Assembly: GCF_024679245.1 (NCBI RefSeq) | Contig: NC_090178.1 | Location: 24,655,703-24,719,702 of the forward strand | Reading direction: 5' to 3' | Length of the DNA: 64,000 nt | From: Pseudorasbora parva | Lineage: Eukaryota > Chordata > Actinopteri > Cypriniformes > Gobionidae | Part shown: piece by piece, positions 33,330-43,722 of the stretch | Layout: every line of letters starts with the position of its first letter | How positions within the stretch are numbered: position 1 is the first letter of the stretch | Made by a program: the position numbers and the translations under genes | The notes under the pieces: generated by a model | Databases searched by the model: none | What the model was told of the DNA's origin: nothing | What the model saw: the letters and a program-made list of their open reading frames with translations, nothing else

Positions 33330-35429
33330 GTGGTTCCCCCCGTAGGGAAACGGTGTTTACCCCTGCCAACGGTACCCGTTTCCCTACGGCACCCTCGGGG
33401 GACCGCGCTGCCAACCCCGCCGCAATGCCGGGGCGCAGTCGGTCTCCGCGGGCCACCCGAGGGTGGTCCGCACCCCCTTCAGGGGGCCCCCGAGCAGTCA
33501 AGTCAGTTGTTCCCTGCCGGTCCGCCGCTTCAGGGCACTGTGCTTGTTGCTCAAAATACACCAGAGGCCAGCCTCGAGAGGCTGGTTCCCTTAGTAGATT
33601 TTCTAGACGAGTGGAAACGTCTATCAAATATATCTCATTGGGTCCTGCAGATAATAGAAAAGGGGTACGCCATTCAATTCAGAAGTCGGCCACCTCCTTT
33701 CTGCGGTGTCCTACCTACAGAGGTGGGCCCGGAGCAGGCTCTGGTAATGGCACAGGAAGTAGAGACACTCCTGCAAAAAGGGGCTATAGAGAGGGTTCCC
33801 CCTCCCAGCAGGGAGTCTGGCTTTTACAGCCGTTACTTCATTGTGCCGAAGAAGGATGGGGGCTTACGCCCGATATTAGATCTGCGGCTATTGAATCGCT
33901 CGGTGGCCAAGCTCAAATTCAAGATGCTTACACTCAGACAGATTGTATCGCAGATCAAGTCGGAGGATTGGTTTGTCACCATAGACCTCAAAGATGCGTA
34001 TTTTCATGTCTCCATCCTTCCACATCACAGGAAGTTCCTGAGGTTTGCCTTCGGGGGAGAGGCATACCAATATCGTGTACTTCCCTTCGGTCTAGCACTG
34101 TCACCCCGCACGTTCACCAAGTGTGTGGATGCAGCTCTGGCGCCGCTGCGTCTGCAGGGCATCCGCATTCTGAACTATATCGACGACTGGCTGATTCTAG
34201 CGAATACAGAGCAGATGGCGGTTCAGCATCGAGATGCTGTTCTCGCCCAAATGTCGAAGCTGGGGTTGAGGCTGAACGCCAAGAAGAGTGTGCTTTCTCC
34301 GGCTCAGAGAACCACTTTTCTAGGTGTGAACTGGGACTCGGTAATTATGCGGGCGCAATTATCGCCAACACGCATAGCATCGATCCTGGCAGCCGTCAAA
34401 GAGCAGAAGCTAGGCCGAGCCGTCACTGTGAAACAGTTCCAGAAACTGTTAGGTCTCATGGCAGCAGCGTCCAATGTGATACCTTTTGGCCTACTGTACA
34501 TGAGGCCACTGCAGTGGTGGCTCAAAACAAAAGGGTTCTCCCCGAGGGGAAATCCGCTCCGCACGATCAAAGTCACGCGGCGATGCCTACGTGCTCTGGT
34601 CATGTGGAAAAACCCGGGGTTTTTATCTCAGGGTCCCGTGTTGGGGGCTCATGTTCGTCGCGTAACGCTAACGACAGATGCCTCTCTCACGGGCTGGGGG
34701 GCGACCATGAGTGGTCGCTCGTCCCAGGGTCTATGGCAGGAACATCAGCGGCACTGGCACATAAATCGGCTAGAGATGCTCGCAGTGTTTCTTGCATTGA
34801 AACAGTTCCTGCCCGACCTCAGGGGCCACCACGTACTAGTCAGGACAGACAACACGTTGGTGGTCGCCTATATAAATCACCAGGGGGGTCTGAGGTCTCG
34901 TCCATTGGACAAATTGGCACATCGGATCCTCCTGTGGGCCCAAGGGAAATTGCTGTCAATCAGGGCAGTATATATCCCGGGGGCCCTGAATCAGGAAGCA
35001 GACAGCCTGTCGAGACAGGGGCCGAGGCCCGGGGAATGGAGACTCCACCCAGAGGTGGTGGAGCTCCTTTGGAAGGTTTATGGGAAAGCAGAAATAGACC
35101 TATTTGCTTCGGCTGAGAATTCCCACTGCCCGCAGTGGTTTTCTCTGACCCATCCGGCCCCGCTGGGGCTGGATGCCATGGTACAGGAGTGGCCGAGGCT
35201 GCCTCTGTACGCCTTCCCCCCGATTGTCTTGCTTCCAGGAGTTCTGGAGAGGGTACGCCGGGACGGGGCCCAGGTACTTCTAGTGGCTCCGTACTGGCCG
35301 ACCCGAGTATGGTTTTCGGACCTGATATCTCTCCTGGAAGGCTCTCCGATGGAGATTCCGACCAGGAGGGATCTACTCTCTCAGGCGGGCGGGAGTATAA
35401 TGCATGTCAATAGTTTAAAAAAAAATTAG
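33330..35429 (+). CDS. DIRS reverse transcriptase-RNase H, 3' end replaced
   Basis: About 699 codons open. [53 protein letters not shown] near residues 283-286. RNase H: LTTDAS near 450, HINRLEMLAVFLALKQF, RTDNTLVVAYINHQGG. Tail: IDLFAS...YAFPPIVLLPGVL...VAPYW. The frame has no ATG at its start (first codon GTG), so it is probably expressed downstream of gag. After LLSQAGG the natural end (RFLLPRPEMW in copy E) is replaced by about 10 residues from trapped host intron ending in a stop at 35429. Catalytic parts are not affected. Confidence 0.83.
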   Translation: MVPPVGKRCLPLPTVPVSLRHPRGTALPTPPQCRGAVGLRGPPEGGPHPLQGAPEQSSQLFPAGPPLQGTVLVAQNTPEASLERLVPLVDFLDEWKRLSNISHWVLQIIEKGYAIQFRSRPPPFCGVLPTEVGPEQALVMAQEVETLLQKGAIERVPPPSRESGFYSRYFIVPKKDGGLRPILDLRLLNRSVAKLKFKMLTLRQIVSQIKSEDWFVTIDLKDAYFHVSILPHHRKFLRFAFGGEAYQYRVLPFGLALSPRTFTKCVDAALAPLRLQGIRILNYIDDWLILANTEQMAVQHRDAVLAQMSKLGLRLNAKKSVLSPAQRTTFLGVNWDSVIMRAQLSPTRIASILAAVKEQKLGRAVTVKQFQKLLGLMAAASNVIPFGLLYMRPLQWWLKTKGFSPRGNPLRTIKVTRRCLRALVMWKNPGFLSQGPVLGAHVRRVTLTTDASLTGWGATMSGRSSQGLWQEHQRHWHINRLEMLAVFLALKQFLPDLRGHHVLVRTDNTLVVAYINHQGGLRSRPLDKLAHRILLWAQGKLLSIRAVYIPGALNQEADSLSRQGPRPGEWRLHPEVVELLWKVYGKAEIDLFASAENSHCPQWFSLTHPAPLGLDAMVQEWPRLPLYAFPPIVLLPGVLERVRRDGAQVLLVAPYWPTRVWFSDLISLLEGSPMEIPTRRDLLSQAGGSIMHVNSLKKN

Positions 35430-35870
35430 AGTTACTATGAGAGTAAAAAACATACAGACATAGTAATCCGACCAGGAGGGATCTACTCTCTCAGGCGGGC
35501 GGGAGATTCCTGCACCCACGCCCGGAGATGTGGAAACTGTGGGCCTGGCCTCTGAGGGGGCTAGGCTCATAGAGGAAGGTCTCTCGGCCGAGGTCGTAGA
35601 GACCATCCTACACTCCAGAGCTCTAACGCAGAGGCGTTCTCACAGCGTTTCGACGCAGCGTCTCGTTCCCTCAGGGAACTAGGGTTACATACGTAACCTG
35701 AGACGTTTTTCCCCCAGGGCATGCAAGATGTAGGTGTGTTTGTTTCTTCAGTAGAACACAAATTAAGTATTTTTTTTTTTTTAACTCCGACCATTGCCGT
35801 ATAATGCATGTCAATAGTTAAAAAAAAATTAGAGTTACTATGAGAGTAAAAAACATACAGACATAGTAAT
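35396..35870 (+). other. Mosaic of host intron and duplicated DIRS pieces
   Basis: Order: host fold-back piece 35396-35467 (TATAATGCATG...GTAAT); second copy of the element segment CCGACCAGGAGGGATCTACT (35468 on), which after about 155 bp jumps from CCAGAGCTC to TAACGCAGAGGCG and reaches a normal element end at 35704; host piece 35705-35870 (GTTTTTCCCCC...GTAAT); then a third copy of CCGACCAGGAGG leading into the full recombinase. It fits two extra tandem copies of an 'element 3' end plus host flank' block, each internally deleted. Confidence 0.85.
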
Positions 35871-35933
35871 TCCGACCAGGAGGGATCTACTCTCTCAGGC
35901 GGGCGGGAGATTCCTGCACCCACGCCCGGAGAT

Positions 35934-36977
35934 GTGGAAACTGTGGGCCTGGCCTCTGAGGGGGCTAGGCTCATAGAGGAAGGTCTCTCGGCCGAGGTCG
36001 TAGAGACCATCCTACACTCCAGAGCTCCGTCCACAAGGAAGCTGTACGCTTTGAAATGGAGACTTTTCTCAGCATGGTGCAGAGAACGCCAGTGGGACCC
36101 AGTTAACTGCCCGGTTGGTACAGTGCTGGAGTTCCTGCAGGCAAGGTTCTCGGCAGGGTTGACCCCCTCCACAATAAAGGTGTACGTGGAGGCCTTGGGT
36201 GCCTTCCACGTCCCTTTCGGTGGAGTGTCTTTGGGAAGACACCCTCTAATTACACGCTTCCTTCGTGGCACTTTAAGGTTGAGGCCGGCTATGCACTCGA
36301 GGGTCCCAGCATGGGACTTGGCCATTGTTCTGAGGGGCTTGTCCGGACCACCGTTCGAACCTCTGGAGGAGGTTTCGGACAAGTTCCTCACCCTAAAAAC
36401 TATCTTTCTGTTGGCCATTTCATCTCTTAAAAGAATAGGAGATATTCAGTCCCTGTCGGTAGGGCCCTCATGTTTAGAGTTTGCGCCGGGGATGGTGAAA
36501 GCATTTCTGCATCCCAGGCCGGGTTATGTCCCCAAGGTTCCTACGAGCCCACGGGGCCCCATCACTCTACAAGCCTTCTGTCCTCCTCCGTTTAAGACGT
36601 CAGACCAGGAAAGGTTAAATCTGCTGTGTCCTGTGAGGGCACTGGATACATATGTCCACAGAGCTGCCCTGTGGAGAAAATCTGAACAATTATTTGTCTG
36701 TTTCGGACCCCCTAAGAAGGGGGCTCCAGTATCCAAGCAGAGGATGAGCAAGTGGGTGGTCGAGGCCATCTCACTTGCTTATGAAGCGGCCGGGCAGCCG
36801 TCTCCACTGGCTGTCCGGGCGCATTCAACCAGGGGTATGGCTGCTTCAAAAGCACTCTTGTCGGGGGCTTCCCTCCACGATGTTTGCAACGCGGCCGGAT
36901 GGTCGTCTCCGTTAACCTTCGTCAGGTTCTATGAACTAGACCTGGCATCTACAGTTGGGGTACAGGTACTCTCGTAA
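35934..36977 (+). CDS. DIRS tyrosine recombinase (copy C)
   Basis: About 347 codons. STRKLYALKWRLFSAWC and LTPSTIKVYVEALGAFH (DNA-binding N-terminal region), SLKRIGDIQS with catalytic Arg near residue 167, HSTRG, AAGWSSP, and Tyr in FVRFYELD near the C-terminus. The R, HxxR and Y residues are all present. The start is uncertain: the frame opens at GTG 35934, where copy E has an ATG three codons later (VETMGL). Because of the mosaic upstream, the RT and recombinase frames no longer overlap, and they are about 0.5 kb apart. Confidence 0.82.
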   Translation: METVGLASEGARLIEEGLSAEVVETILHSRAPSTRKLYALKWRLFSAWCRERQWDPVNCPVGTVLEFLQARFSAGLTPSTIKVYVEALGAFHVPFGGVSLGRHPLITRFLRGTLRLRPAMHSRVPAWDLAIVLRGLSGPPFEPLEEVSDKFLTLKTIFLLAISSLKRIGDIQSLSVGPSCLEFAPGMVKAFLHPRPGYVPKVPTSPRGPITLQAFCPPPFKTSDQERLNLLCPVRALDTYVHRAALWRKSEQLFVCFGPPKKGAPVSKQRMSKWVVEAISLAYEAAGQPSPLAVRAHSTRGMAASKALLSGASLHDVCNAAGWSSPLTFVRFYELDLASTVGVQVLS

Positions 36978-37037
36978 CCGTGTGCGCTTCGGCTTCACAC
37001 ATACGAGACACTTGGTCCTATGGCGATGTGGGTATAA

Positions 37038-37131
37038 GCGTTCTCACAGCGTTTCGACGCAGCTCGAGTTCCCCGAAAGGGAACGTCTCAGGTTACGTAT
37101 GTAACCCTTGTTCCCTGAGGGAACGAGACGC
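37038..37131. repeat. DIRS C internal complementary region
   Basis: TTCTCACAGCGTTTCGACG...CCGAAAGGGAA joined by C (37084) to GTCTCAGGTTACGTATGTAA, i.e. both outer ends in reverse complement. Confidence 0.9.
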
Positions 37132-37189
37132 TTAGTCGCTCTGCCATACTCCCGGCGTGTCCGTGATCACTTACTTCAGGCTTTATCAG

Positions 37190-37386
37190 AAGTTAGTTCC
37201 TGTTTGTTTTCACTGACGCTTTATAGCTTCCGGTCGATGACGTCATCACGCCGAAGATCGATCTTTTTTCCGATGGAATGGTTCTACAGGCGCTTCACGA
37301 CGCATTAACGCAGAGGCGTTCTCACAGCATTTCGACGCAGCGTCTCGTTCCCTCAGGGAACTAGGGTTACATACGTAACCTGAGAC
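37190..37386 (-). repeat. DIRS C right inverted terminal repeat plus extension
   Basis: Inverted copy of the left ITR, then GTTCCCTCAGGGAAC and GGTTACATACGTAACC near the end. Confidence 0.87.
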
Positions 37387-39063
37387 GTTTTTCCCCCAGG
37401 GCATGCAAGATGTAGGTGTGTTTGTTTCTTCAGTAGAACACAAATTAAGTATTTTTTTTTTTTTTACTCCGACCATTGCCGTATAATGCATGTCAATAGT
37501 TAAAAAAAAAATTAGAGTTACTATGAGAGTAAAAAACATACAGACATAGTAATCCATATGAAACCCTGTGGCTCGCAGCGACACATTGATGTCTTAAGAC
37601 ACGAAACATTCGGTTTCTGCGAGAAACCGATCAGTATTTGGGTTATTTTTTCACCTAATATCTAGTATTTCCAACACCGTTACTTCCGCCGGAGAAGATC
37701 AAAACCCTGCGCGATCATATATATAGATTCCTCATAGTGTCTGCATGGATGGCACGGATTGGTCAAATGATGAATCTATGTAAATATATATCTATGATCG
37801 CGCCGGATTTTTGACTTTCTCCTGCGGAAGTAATGGCGTTGGGAATAGTAGATGAGATTCGTCTGATATGAGGTAAAAAAAAACAACAACACAAATGCTG
37901 ATAGGTTTCTCGTAGAAACCGAACATTTCGTGTCTTGCCGTGAGCCACAGGGTTTAATATGGGTTAGTATGTCTGTGTTTTTTTACTCTCATAGTGACTC
38001 TCATAGAAAACATCTCATTGACATGCATTATACAGCAACGGTTGGAGCTACAAATCTTCATTTGTGTTCTACTGAAGAAACAAACACACTTACATCTTGC
38101 ATACCCTGGGGATAAGCAGGTCATTTTTGGGTGAACTAACACTTTAAGCGCCGTTCGAGCTACATTAAATGTATGAGTATGAAATTCGGTAGACACAATT
38201 AACCAATACCTACAAAAAAGACCCTGGGTGCAAAATATGAATACCCAAAAGGAGGTCAGATGTTTTAAATTTTCTCTGCAATTTTTTGCAGTTTTTGCCA
38301 TTTCCAGACGTAGTAGCTACTTTAACAAACTCCACCTAGAGATTTAATCAGATCATCATCATGCTTTCACAGTCTAATCTAAAGGCCATGGCGAGTTTAA
38401 ATTGTGAAAATCTTGAGTTTTCCCTGGAGGGCATGCCCGTGGTGGCCTGACAAATTTGTTTTGCCATGAAACAGGAAGTTGTTGTAACTCGGGCATACAA
38501 TTTCCGATCTGCCCCAAACTTCACAGCTTTGATAAGAGTTCTGGCCTGAAGACATTTACATGACAATATTCAGCTACAGTCATAGCGCCGCCTGTGGGCA
38601 ACAGGAAAGGCCATGTTTTACACAGTGATGAGTAGAACAACATGATATTCGGTCGATCTAGTCTTAAGCCCTTGTTAATGTTAAATTATTAAGATCTTAA
38701 GTTTTCAATGAAGGGTGTGTCCATGGCGGCCTGTCAAAGTATTATGTTTCACCAGGACATAGGAAGCTGTTGTAAGTCAGGCATACAATGTCCGATCTGC
38801 CTCAAGCCTCACGTTTGATAAGAGTCCTGGCCTGAAGACATCTACATACCAATATTAGTTAGTTATAGCGCCACCTGCTGGCAACAGGAAACTGCATGCT
38901 CATAAAGTGCTATTCTTAAGAAATGATTCCTTGCACATAAGGGTCAGAGCTTTGTCATTTTAAATGGTTATTGTTTAAAACAGTGTTCAGAGTTTACAGA
39001 AGGAAATTGAATACATTAATGTAGAATCTGATCAAATAAACCTAACAGTATCTTCCCTCCTAG

Positions 39064-39129
39064 AGATCTTCCCACAACTGATCCGACCGTTTCAACAACT
39101 TCTACAACTTCTACACCAAAACCTACTAT
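39064..39129 (+). CDS. Mucin-like Thr/Ser/Pro repeat exon 11
   Basis: Identical to exon 2. The donor opens a 9464-bp intron. Confidence 0.73.
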
Positions 39130-39752
39130 GTAAGTCACAATCACATATGCTCAGATTTGTTTATGTGGATGGAAATAGTTGAAAGAAATCCTACATTTAT
39201 TTTTATTTTATGACGGCATGACTTTATTGTATTAAGCAATACTATTTGGGAGGCAATTCAAATGTAACGCAAATCATTTGCGAGAGCAAAAGCATTGACT
39301 TAATATTTTTCCTCATTTTATTTTCTTTCAATCTTCTATTTTTCAATCACAATGTCACTTTAGGGGCTCTGTAAAGATCACTGATGTGACAATGAAGCGC
39401 GAATCACCTTTTTTGCATTTGACAATATTTGAGCGAATGCAAATAGCTTAGCGAGAGAACACAAATATCTTTGTGAGAGAACGCAGACGCTTTGGAAAAT
39501 ACTTTTTTCCTCATATCTCATTTTTTTTTTTTCACCACCATGTCCCTTTAGGGGCTCTGAAACAAAGTGTACTGAATAAAGACTGGTGGTTTAAAAGATG
39601 TTTTTGCACTCTCTCATTGATTACATTTTGGGCCACAGGCTATTTAATACTGAGCACCGATGGTGTGAGGACCCTATTGGAATTGCTCAGCCTATTATTA
39701 TTATTCTTTTCCCCAAATTAATCGCTTTTTTGAAGGCCTAAAGATAGAAAAC

Positions 39753-39904
39753 GTCTCAGGTTACTTATGTAACCATGGTTCCCTGAGAGGGAACGAGACA
39801 CTGCGTCGAAACGCTAGGGGACGCCTCTGCGTGCCACGTCATGAAGCACTTGTGTAATCAGTCCAATAGCGGGACAATACGTCACGGGCGGGTGACGTCA
39901 TCGA
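39753..39904 (+). repeat. DIRS D terminal repeat (element 3' side), outer part
   Basis: Inverted match to about 46660-46778 (GGGGACGCCTCTGCGTGCCA, CACTTGTGTAATCAGTCCAA, GGGCGGGTGACGTCATCGA). It continues after the nested element at 43480 (CCAGGAAGCTATAAAG). Confidence 0.87.
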
Positions 39905-40273
39905 CACTGCATGAAAAGTGGGATTTTCGTCCCCGTAAACGGCCGGAAATCTTCCTGATTTTCGACAATTAACGTCAGTTTACAGCCTGTGAACGTCGCG
40001 TTCGTCTGTGCCACATATTGACGGAAACGAACCATGACGTATGTGGAGCTTGCGGAGGCATGCTGGCGCCGGCGCTAATGGCTCTAATTAGCATATGAAT
40101 AGCAGCTCTGGGCGGCGCCTTGCCCGAATGGCTTGAATTTCCTCACTCAGTATTGGTTGAAACTACTACATTGAAACAAGAAATATCACTCGTGATTGGT
40201 TGGCAGATCTGTTACTATTGGTCAACCTGGGTAATAAATTAATAAATTTAAACCCCCAAATTATAATAATTTT

Positions 40274-40275
<2 letters not shown>

Positions 40276-40348
<73 letters not shown>
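40276..40348. repeat. (AT)n microsatellite
   Basis: About 70 bp of alternating TA with one G interruption. Confidence 0.97.
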
Positions 40349-40617
40349 AAATTATGATTTGCATATTATTTTTTAATTGTATATATTCATATTCATGTGA
40401 TATGCTATTATGTTTTATATTCATGTCATTGTTATCATATGGACTACGCTATTATAACCATCAAGGACATTCATTTATTGAGGAAAGGAAAATATACCAG
40501 GGACGTGCAGTTTATTCAAAGAAAGAGCTTTATTAGAACAAACAAACACACAACCAAATGCAAAACGTTTGAGATCTGCCCACACAACAATAGGAAGCTC
40601 ACAAGAAGCCCAAAATC

Positions 40618-41547
40618 CTACAGCACCATGAAGTCTCTGTTTTCCGCTTCAGAGCTGTAGGTAACTAGCGCCATTCTGTCTGTTTTAAGTCCATTTTTCA
40701 GACGTCTGTCGTGCGTTGCCCTGTTCTTTGGAATCGCCTCTAATCTCGATTGCAGCGTGGCACAGCTCGGTGAGCTCCTGGCTGGTCGAACAGTCCATCC
40801 AGACACCGCGCGAACGATGCCGTCTTCCTCATCAGACATCAAGTCTATGGTAGCGCACTTCCAAAGGCCCACCTCATCCTCAGCTAACACACTCTTTCTT
40901 GCTTGTAGCAGCTGTAAAAACAAACAATAAAGACAATCAGTATTGTGCGATGTACTGCGTAAAATGCACCTGAAAAATAGTCAAACTGACCAAAAACGGA
41001 TCTAATCTAATAAATCTTACCCTCTTTCTTCTCAATCGACTCCGAGCTGAACTCTTCACAGCTTCCTTCTGCTTGCGATGCAAGAACTGGATGTTTGTAC
41101 CTCCTGCGTACTGTCTCTATGTCTTACATGCAGCTGGAAAACAATTAAATGAGTGTTATGACGAAGTTGTGAAGACGGCGTACTGCTTCCTGTAAAATGA
41201 CCAGAAAAAGAAAACACTTTTATAAAGCAACTTACATTTGTTCTTTTACAAGGCTAATTTCAGCTTGTGCTACTTAAAAAGCTTTGCTTTAGGTTACTTT
41301 AGCTTAGATAACAGTCTTACCGCAATCTTAGGACTGGTCTTCTCTTAGGCACTCGTCTTCTCTTCTTAAAGTTAGTATCTTCCACACAGTTTTTCGACTC
41401 CAACGCAAGCAACCTATCATCTATGGACAGCAACCTGGAGATTACTAAAGTTAACTGCTCGTTAAAATCGGCAGCAAACTGAGCAAGCTGACGAGATAGC
41501 CCACTGATTGCATTCAGCTGTTTCTTCCCGCCGGTGTTACGGACCAA
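40618..41547 (-). pseudogene. Decayed multi-exon gene carried by the CACTG element
   Basis: Three - strand blocks have exon character. 41321-41547 is Arg/Lys-rich at its end (KKRRRVPKRRP) with donor GTAAGA. 41021-41133 reads QYAGGTNIQFLHRKQKEAVK with acceptor TTTTCCAG and donor GTAAGA. 40618-40911 reads LLQARKSVLAEDEVGLWK then a DEEDG and GWTVRP block, with acceptor TTTTTACAG. The last two join in phase 0, but the middle block has an upstream TAG in that frame and the first block does not join in frame. I do not recognise it securely; it may be an accessory protein of fish CACTA elements. Confidence 0.4.
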
Positions 41548-42425
41548 CTGGGGACCATGTTATCTGGGGACGGGCGCGTGCACGCAGCTAGTTTTACCTG
41601 GATTTACAGCAGATGTTAGACGAGGACAGATTCGTCACAGCGGATTTTCCACTGAACAGATTTAAAACGCTTTCCACATTTTTGGTAAATGTTTGCATAA
41701 TATCAGGCTCTGTGTTTTCCTCTGTCGCTGCTTTGCTGTATGTTTCAAACGCAGTTTAAGGGAATTTTTAATGTGGTTTCATTTCACAACACAGACCACG
41801 CCCACATTTTGTTACATTCTTTTCGATGAAAGTCGTATCCAATGACAATTACATTCAATAAATTACATTGTGTCGTTGCAGTGCGTAATTTGATGAAGCC
41901 TAGTTTTTGGCCTTATTTAAGTGGAGCATGAATATTGCTGTGGTTGAAGGAGATGTCAAGCATTATTTTTTTAAGTATGGTTTGAGGTGATGAGTATGGG
42001 CATTGCGTGAGTTTTAAATGTGTACTTCACATTTCCATAGGATGAGTATGTGACTGAAGAGGAGGAAAGCCTTGCTAAGAAGCAGAGTGAAGCAATAAGA
42101 ATTAGTTAATGAACTAATAAAATAATAAAACAAAGATTAAATTAAGATGCTAACAATATATATATTCATCAAAATTTCCATCGCATGAACACAGTTGGTT
42201 ATGGCTTAAGTGTACGTAAGCAGGTTGGTAATAACTGGATATGTGTCACAAATATTACATCCATGCATTCAGCAGCCCAATTAAATACCTGTCTGTCATT
42301 AATATTAATCAAACGACTACAGATGTTAAATAAATGTATACATATAAAATAAATATGTATTAGTATCGGAATTTTTATTTTATTTTTAATAACTATTGTT
42401 TTTGTAATTTGCTTAGGGTATTTTT

Positions 42426-42427
<2 letters not shown>

Positions 42428-42510
<83 letters not shown>
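42428..42510. repeat. (AT)n microsatellite
   Basis: About 80 bp of uninterrupted AT dinucleotides. Confidence 0.97.
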
Positions 42511-42512
<2 letters not shown>

Positions 42513-43573
42513 TAACTAAAATAACTCATAGCCTGTCATATTACCTTTCTCATATTAGCCTATTATATTCTATTATAATCTATTATATTGCCCACCCCTT
42601 GCCCACCTGCACATCCCAGCTGATATACAAGATTTGGGGGGTCATTCTGCATTTGAAAGTTTGAAAGGGTTTAAAATCTTCTAAATAAAGTAAAATGATT
42701 CAAAATCAAGTAATTTATATATGCCAAAGTCAACTTTAAACATATACAATGTAATTTCCAAACAGCAAAATTGTGGCCAGTGAAAATGCTGAGTGGCTAG
42801 TAACTTTGGAAAACCACTAGCCACAGTGGCCGGTGAGCAAAAAAGTTAATGTCAACCCCTGTATATATATATATACACACACACATATATATGTAGTGCC
42901 GTTAAAATTAATTTGCGTTAACACGTTAATTTTGACAGTCAATGATATATGATATATAAAGTTTGCTGATGTATGACGCCGCTTATTAGCAGGAGACCGC
43001 AATGATTGGTAAAAGTTGCGGTGATTGGTCAAAATTGCGAGTCGCACTGAATTCACGGGGACTGATTGCAAATGACACACAATAAATAATCTAGAATACT
43101 TTCATCAAATATATAAATTCAAGCTTAAGTTTAAGATTTTACAATTAGGCTATACTGAGCCTGATCTATCTAAGAGATTTTCTTAGAAGGAAGTTAATAC
43201 CTTTTAGAAAAATGTCACATGGGTTAAAACTCCTGCTACCCTGATTTGCATTTGTATAGCTCACAGCATGTTCATTTACATGTTAAAGCCTCCCCTGGAG
43301 TTAAGGGAAGGGGGGTCTTGGGGGGGACAACTGCCAAGCAAGGCCCACGTCAATTTCTGACAATTCACGGCAGTTTTCGGTGTTGCCTGCAAACTGCCGT
43401 GTACAGTCGTAAACCTGATCTTCCACGACAATCTACAGTGCCGCTTACTGACGAAAATCCCACTTTTCATGCAGTGCGACCAGGAAGCTATAAAGCATGC
43501 CCGGACCAAACAGTCATTAGCTTCTGAAAAAGTCGAACAAGTCGATCACAGGCATGCCGGGAGTATGGCATCT

Positions 43574-43676
43574 CGACGCAGCGTCTCGTTCCCTCTCAGG
43601 GAACCATGGTTACATACGTAACCTGAGACGTTCCCTATCTCGAGGGAACTTCGAGCTGCGTCGAAACGCTAGGGGA
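43574..43676. repeat. DIRS D internal complementary region
   Basis: CTCGTTCCCTCTCAGGGAAC...ACCTGAGAC, one G at 43630, then TTCCCTATCTCGAGGGAAC...CGTCGAAACGCTAGGGGA. Both element ends are rejoined as in a circle. Confidence 0.9.
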
Positions 43677-43722
43677 CCTCAATACCCACGCCGCCAGAGT
43701 CCCAAATGTCTGTTTGTGTGAT

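Larger units (their letters stand above)
31821..37386 (+). mobile_element. DIRS retrotransposon C (family 2), rearranged
   Basis: Begins TTCCCTTTCGGGGAACTCGAG and ends ACGTAACCTGAGAC. The host reads GATG before and GTTTTT after; an empty unit reads GATGTTTTT. It holds ITRs, a broken gag, RT-RNase H, an open recombinase frame and an internal complementary region, but 35396-35870 is a mosaic of host intron and duplicated element pieces. Family 2 (copies C, D, E) differs from family 1 in its gag, with a Cys pattern of the type CVxPCPRYIT-GDTH. Confidence 0.9.
31799..38148. repeat. Fold-back element in unit 10, split by DIRS C
   Basis: Host parts are 31799-31820 and 37387-38148. This host unit has the variant AAAAAACATACAGACATAG (others ACACACAGACATAG), which also marks the host pieces trapped inside DIRS C. 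Confidence 0.8.
31368..39063 (+). repeat. Array unit 10, deleted and interrupted by DIRS C
   Basis: About 2130 bp without 31821-37386. Roughly 385 bp are missing at about 31717, where CACCTTTTT is joined to GGTGATATGAGTTTCAG; the second TTTAGGGGCTCTG motif and the AATAAAGACTGG region are gone. Confidence 0.88.
39905..43476. mobile_element. Nested CACTG-ended DNA transposon (CACTA/EnSpm-like), 3.6 kb
   Basis: Ends CACTGCATGAAAAGTGGG and its inverse CCCACTTTTCATGCAGTG, with a 27-bp perfect terminal inverted repeat, flanked by the 3-bp duplication CGA (39902-39904 and 43477-43479). The uninterrupted partner ITR at about 46.65 kb reads GTCATCGACCAGG, confirming the empty site. CACTR ends with 3-bp duplications are the hallmark of the CACTA/EnSpm superfamily. 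No transposase is recognisable, only decayed exons at 40618-41547, so it is non-autonomous. The rest is AT-rich with two long (AT)n runs. Confidence 0.85.

Noticed and set aside
40276..42510. (AT)n runs as origins or regulatory sites
   Set aside because: Simple microsatellites; nothing else in the sequence supports a function.
43246..43527. Short open frames on both strands near the right end of the CACTG element
   Set aside because: They overlap each other in subterminal transposon sequence and have no recognisable domain.
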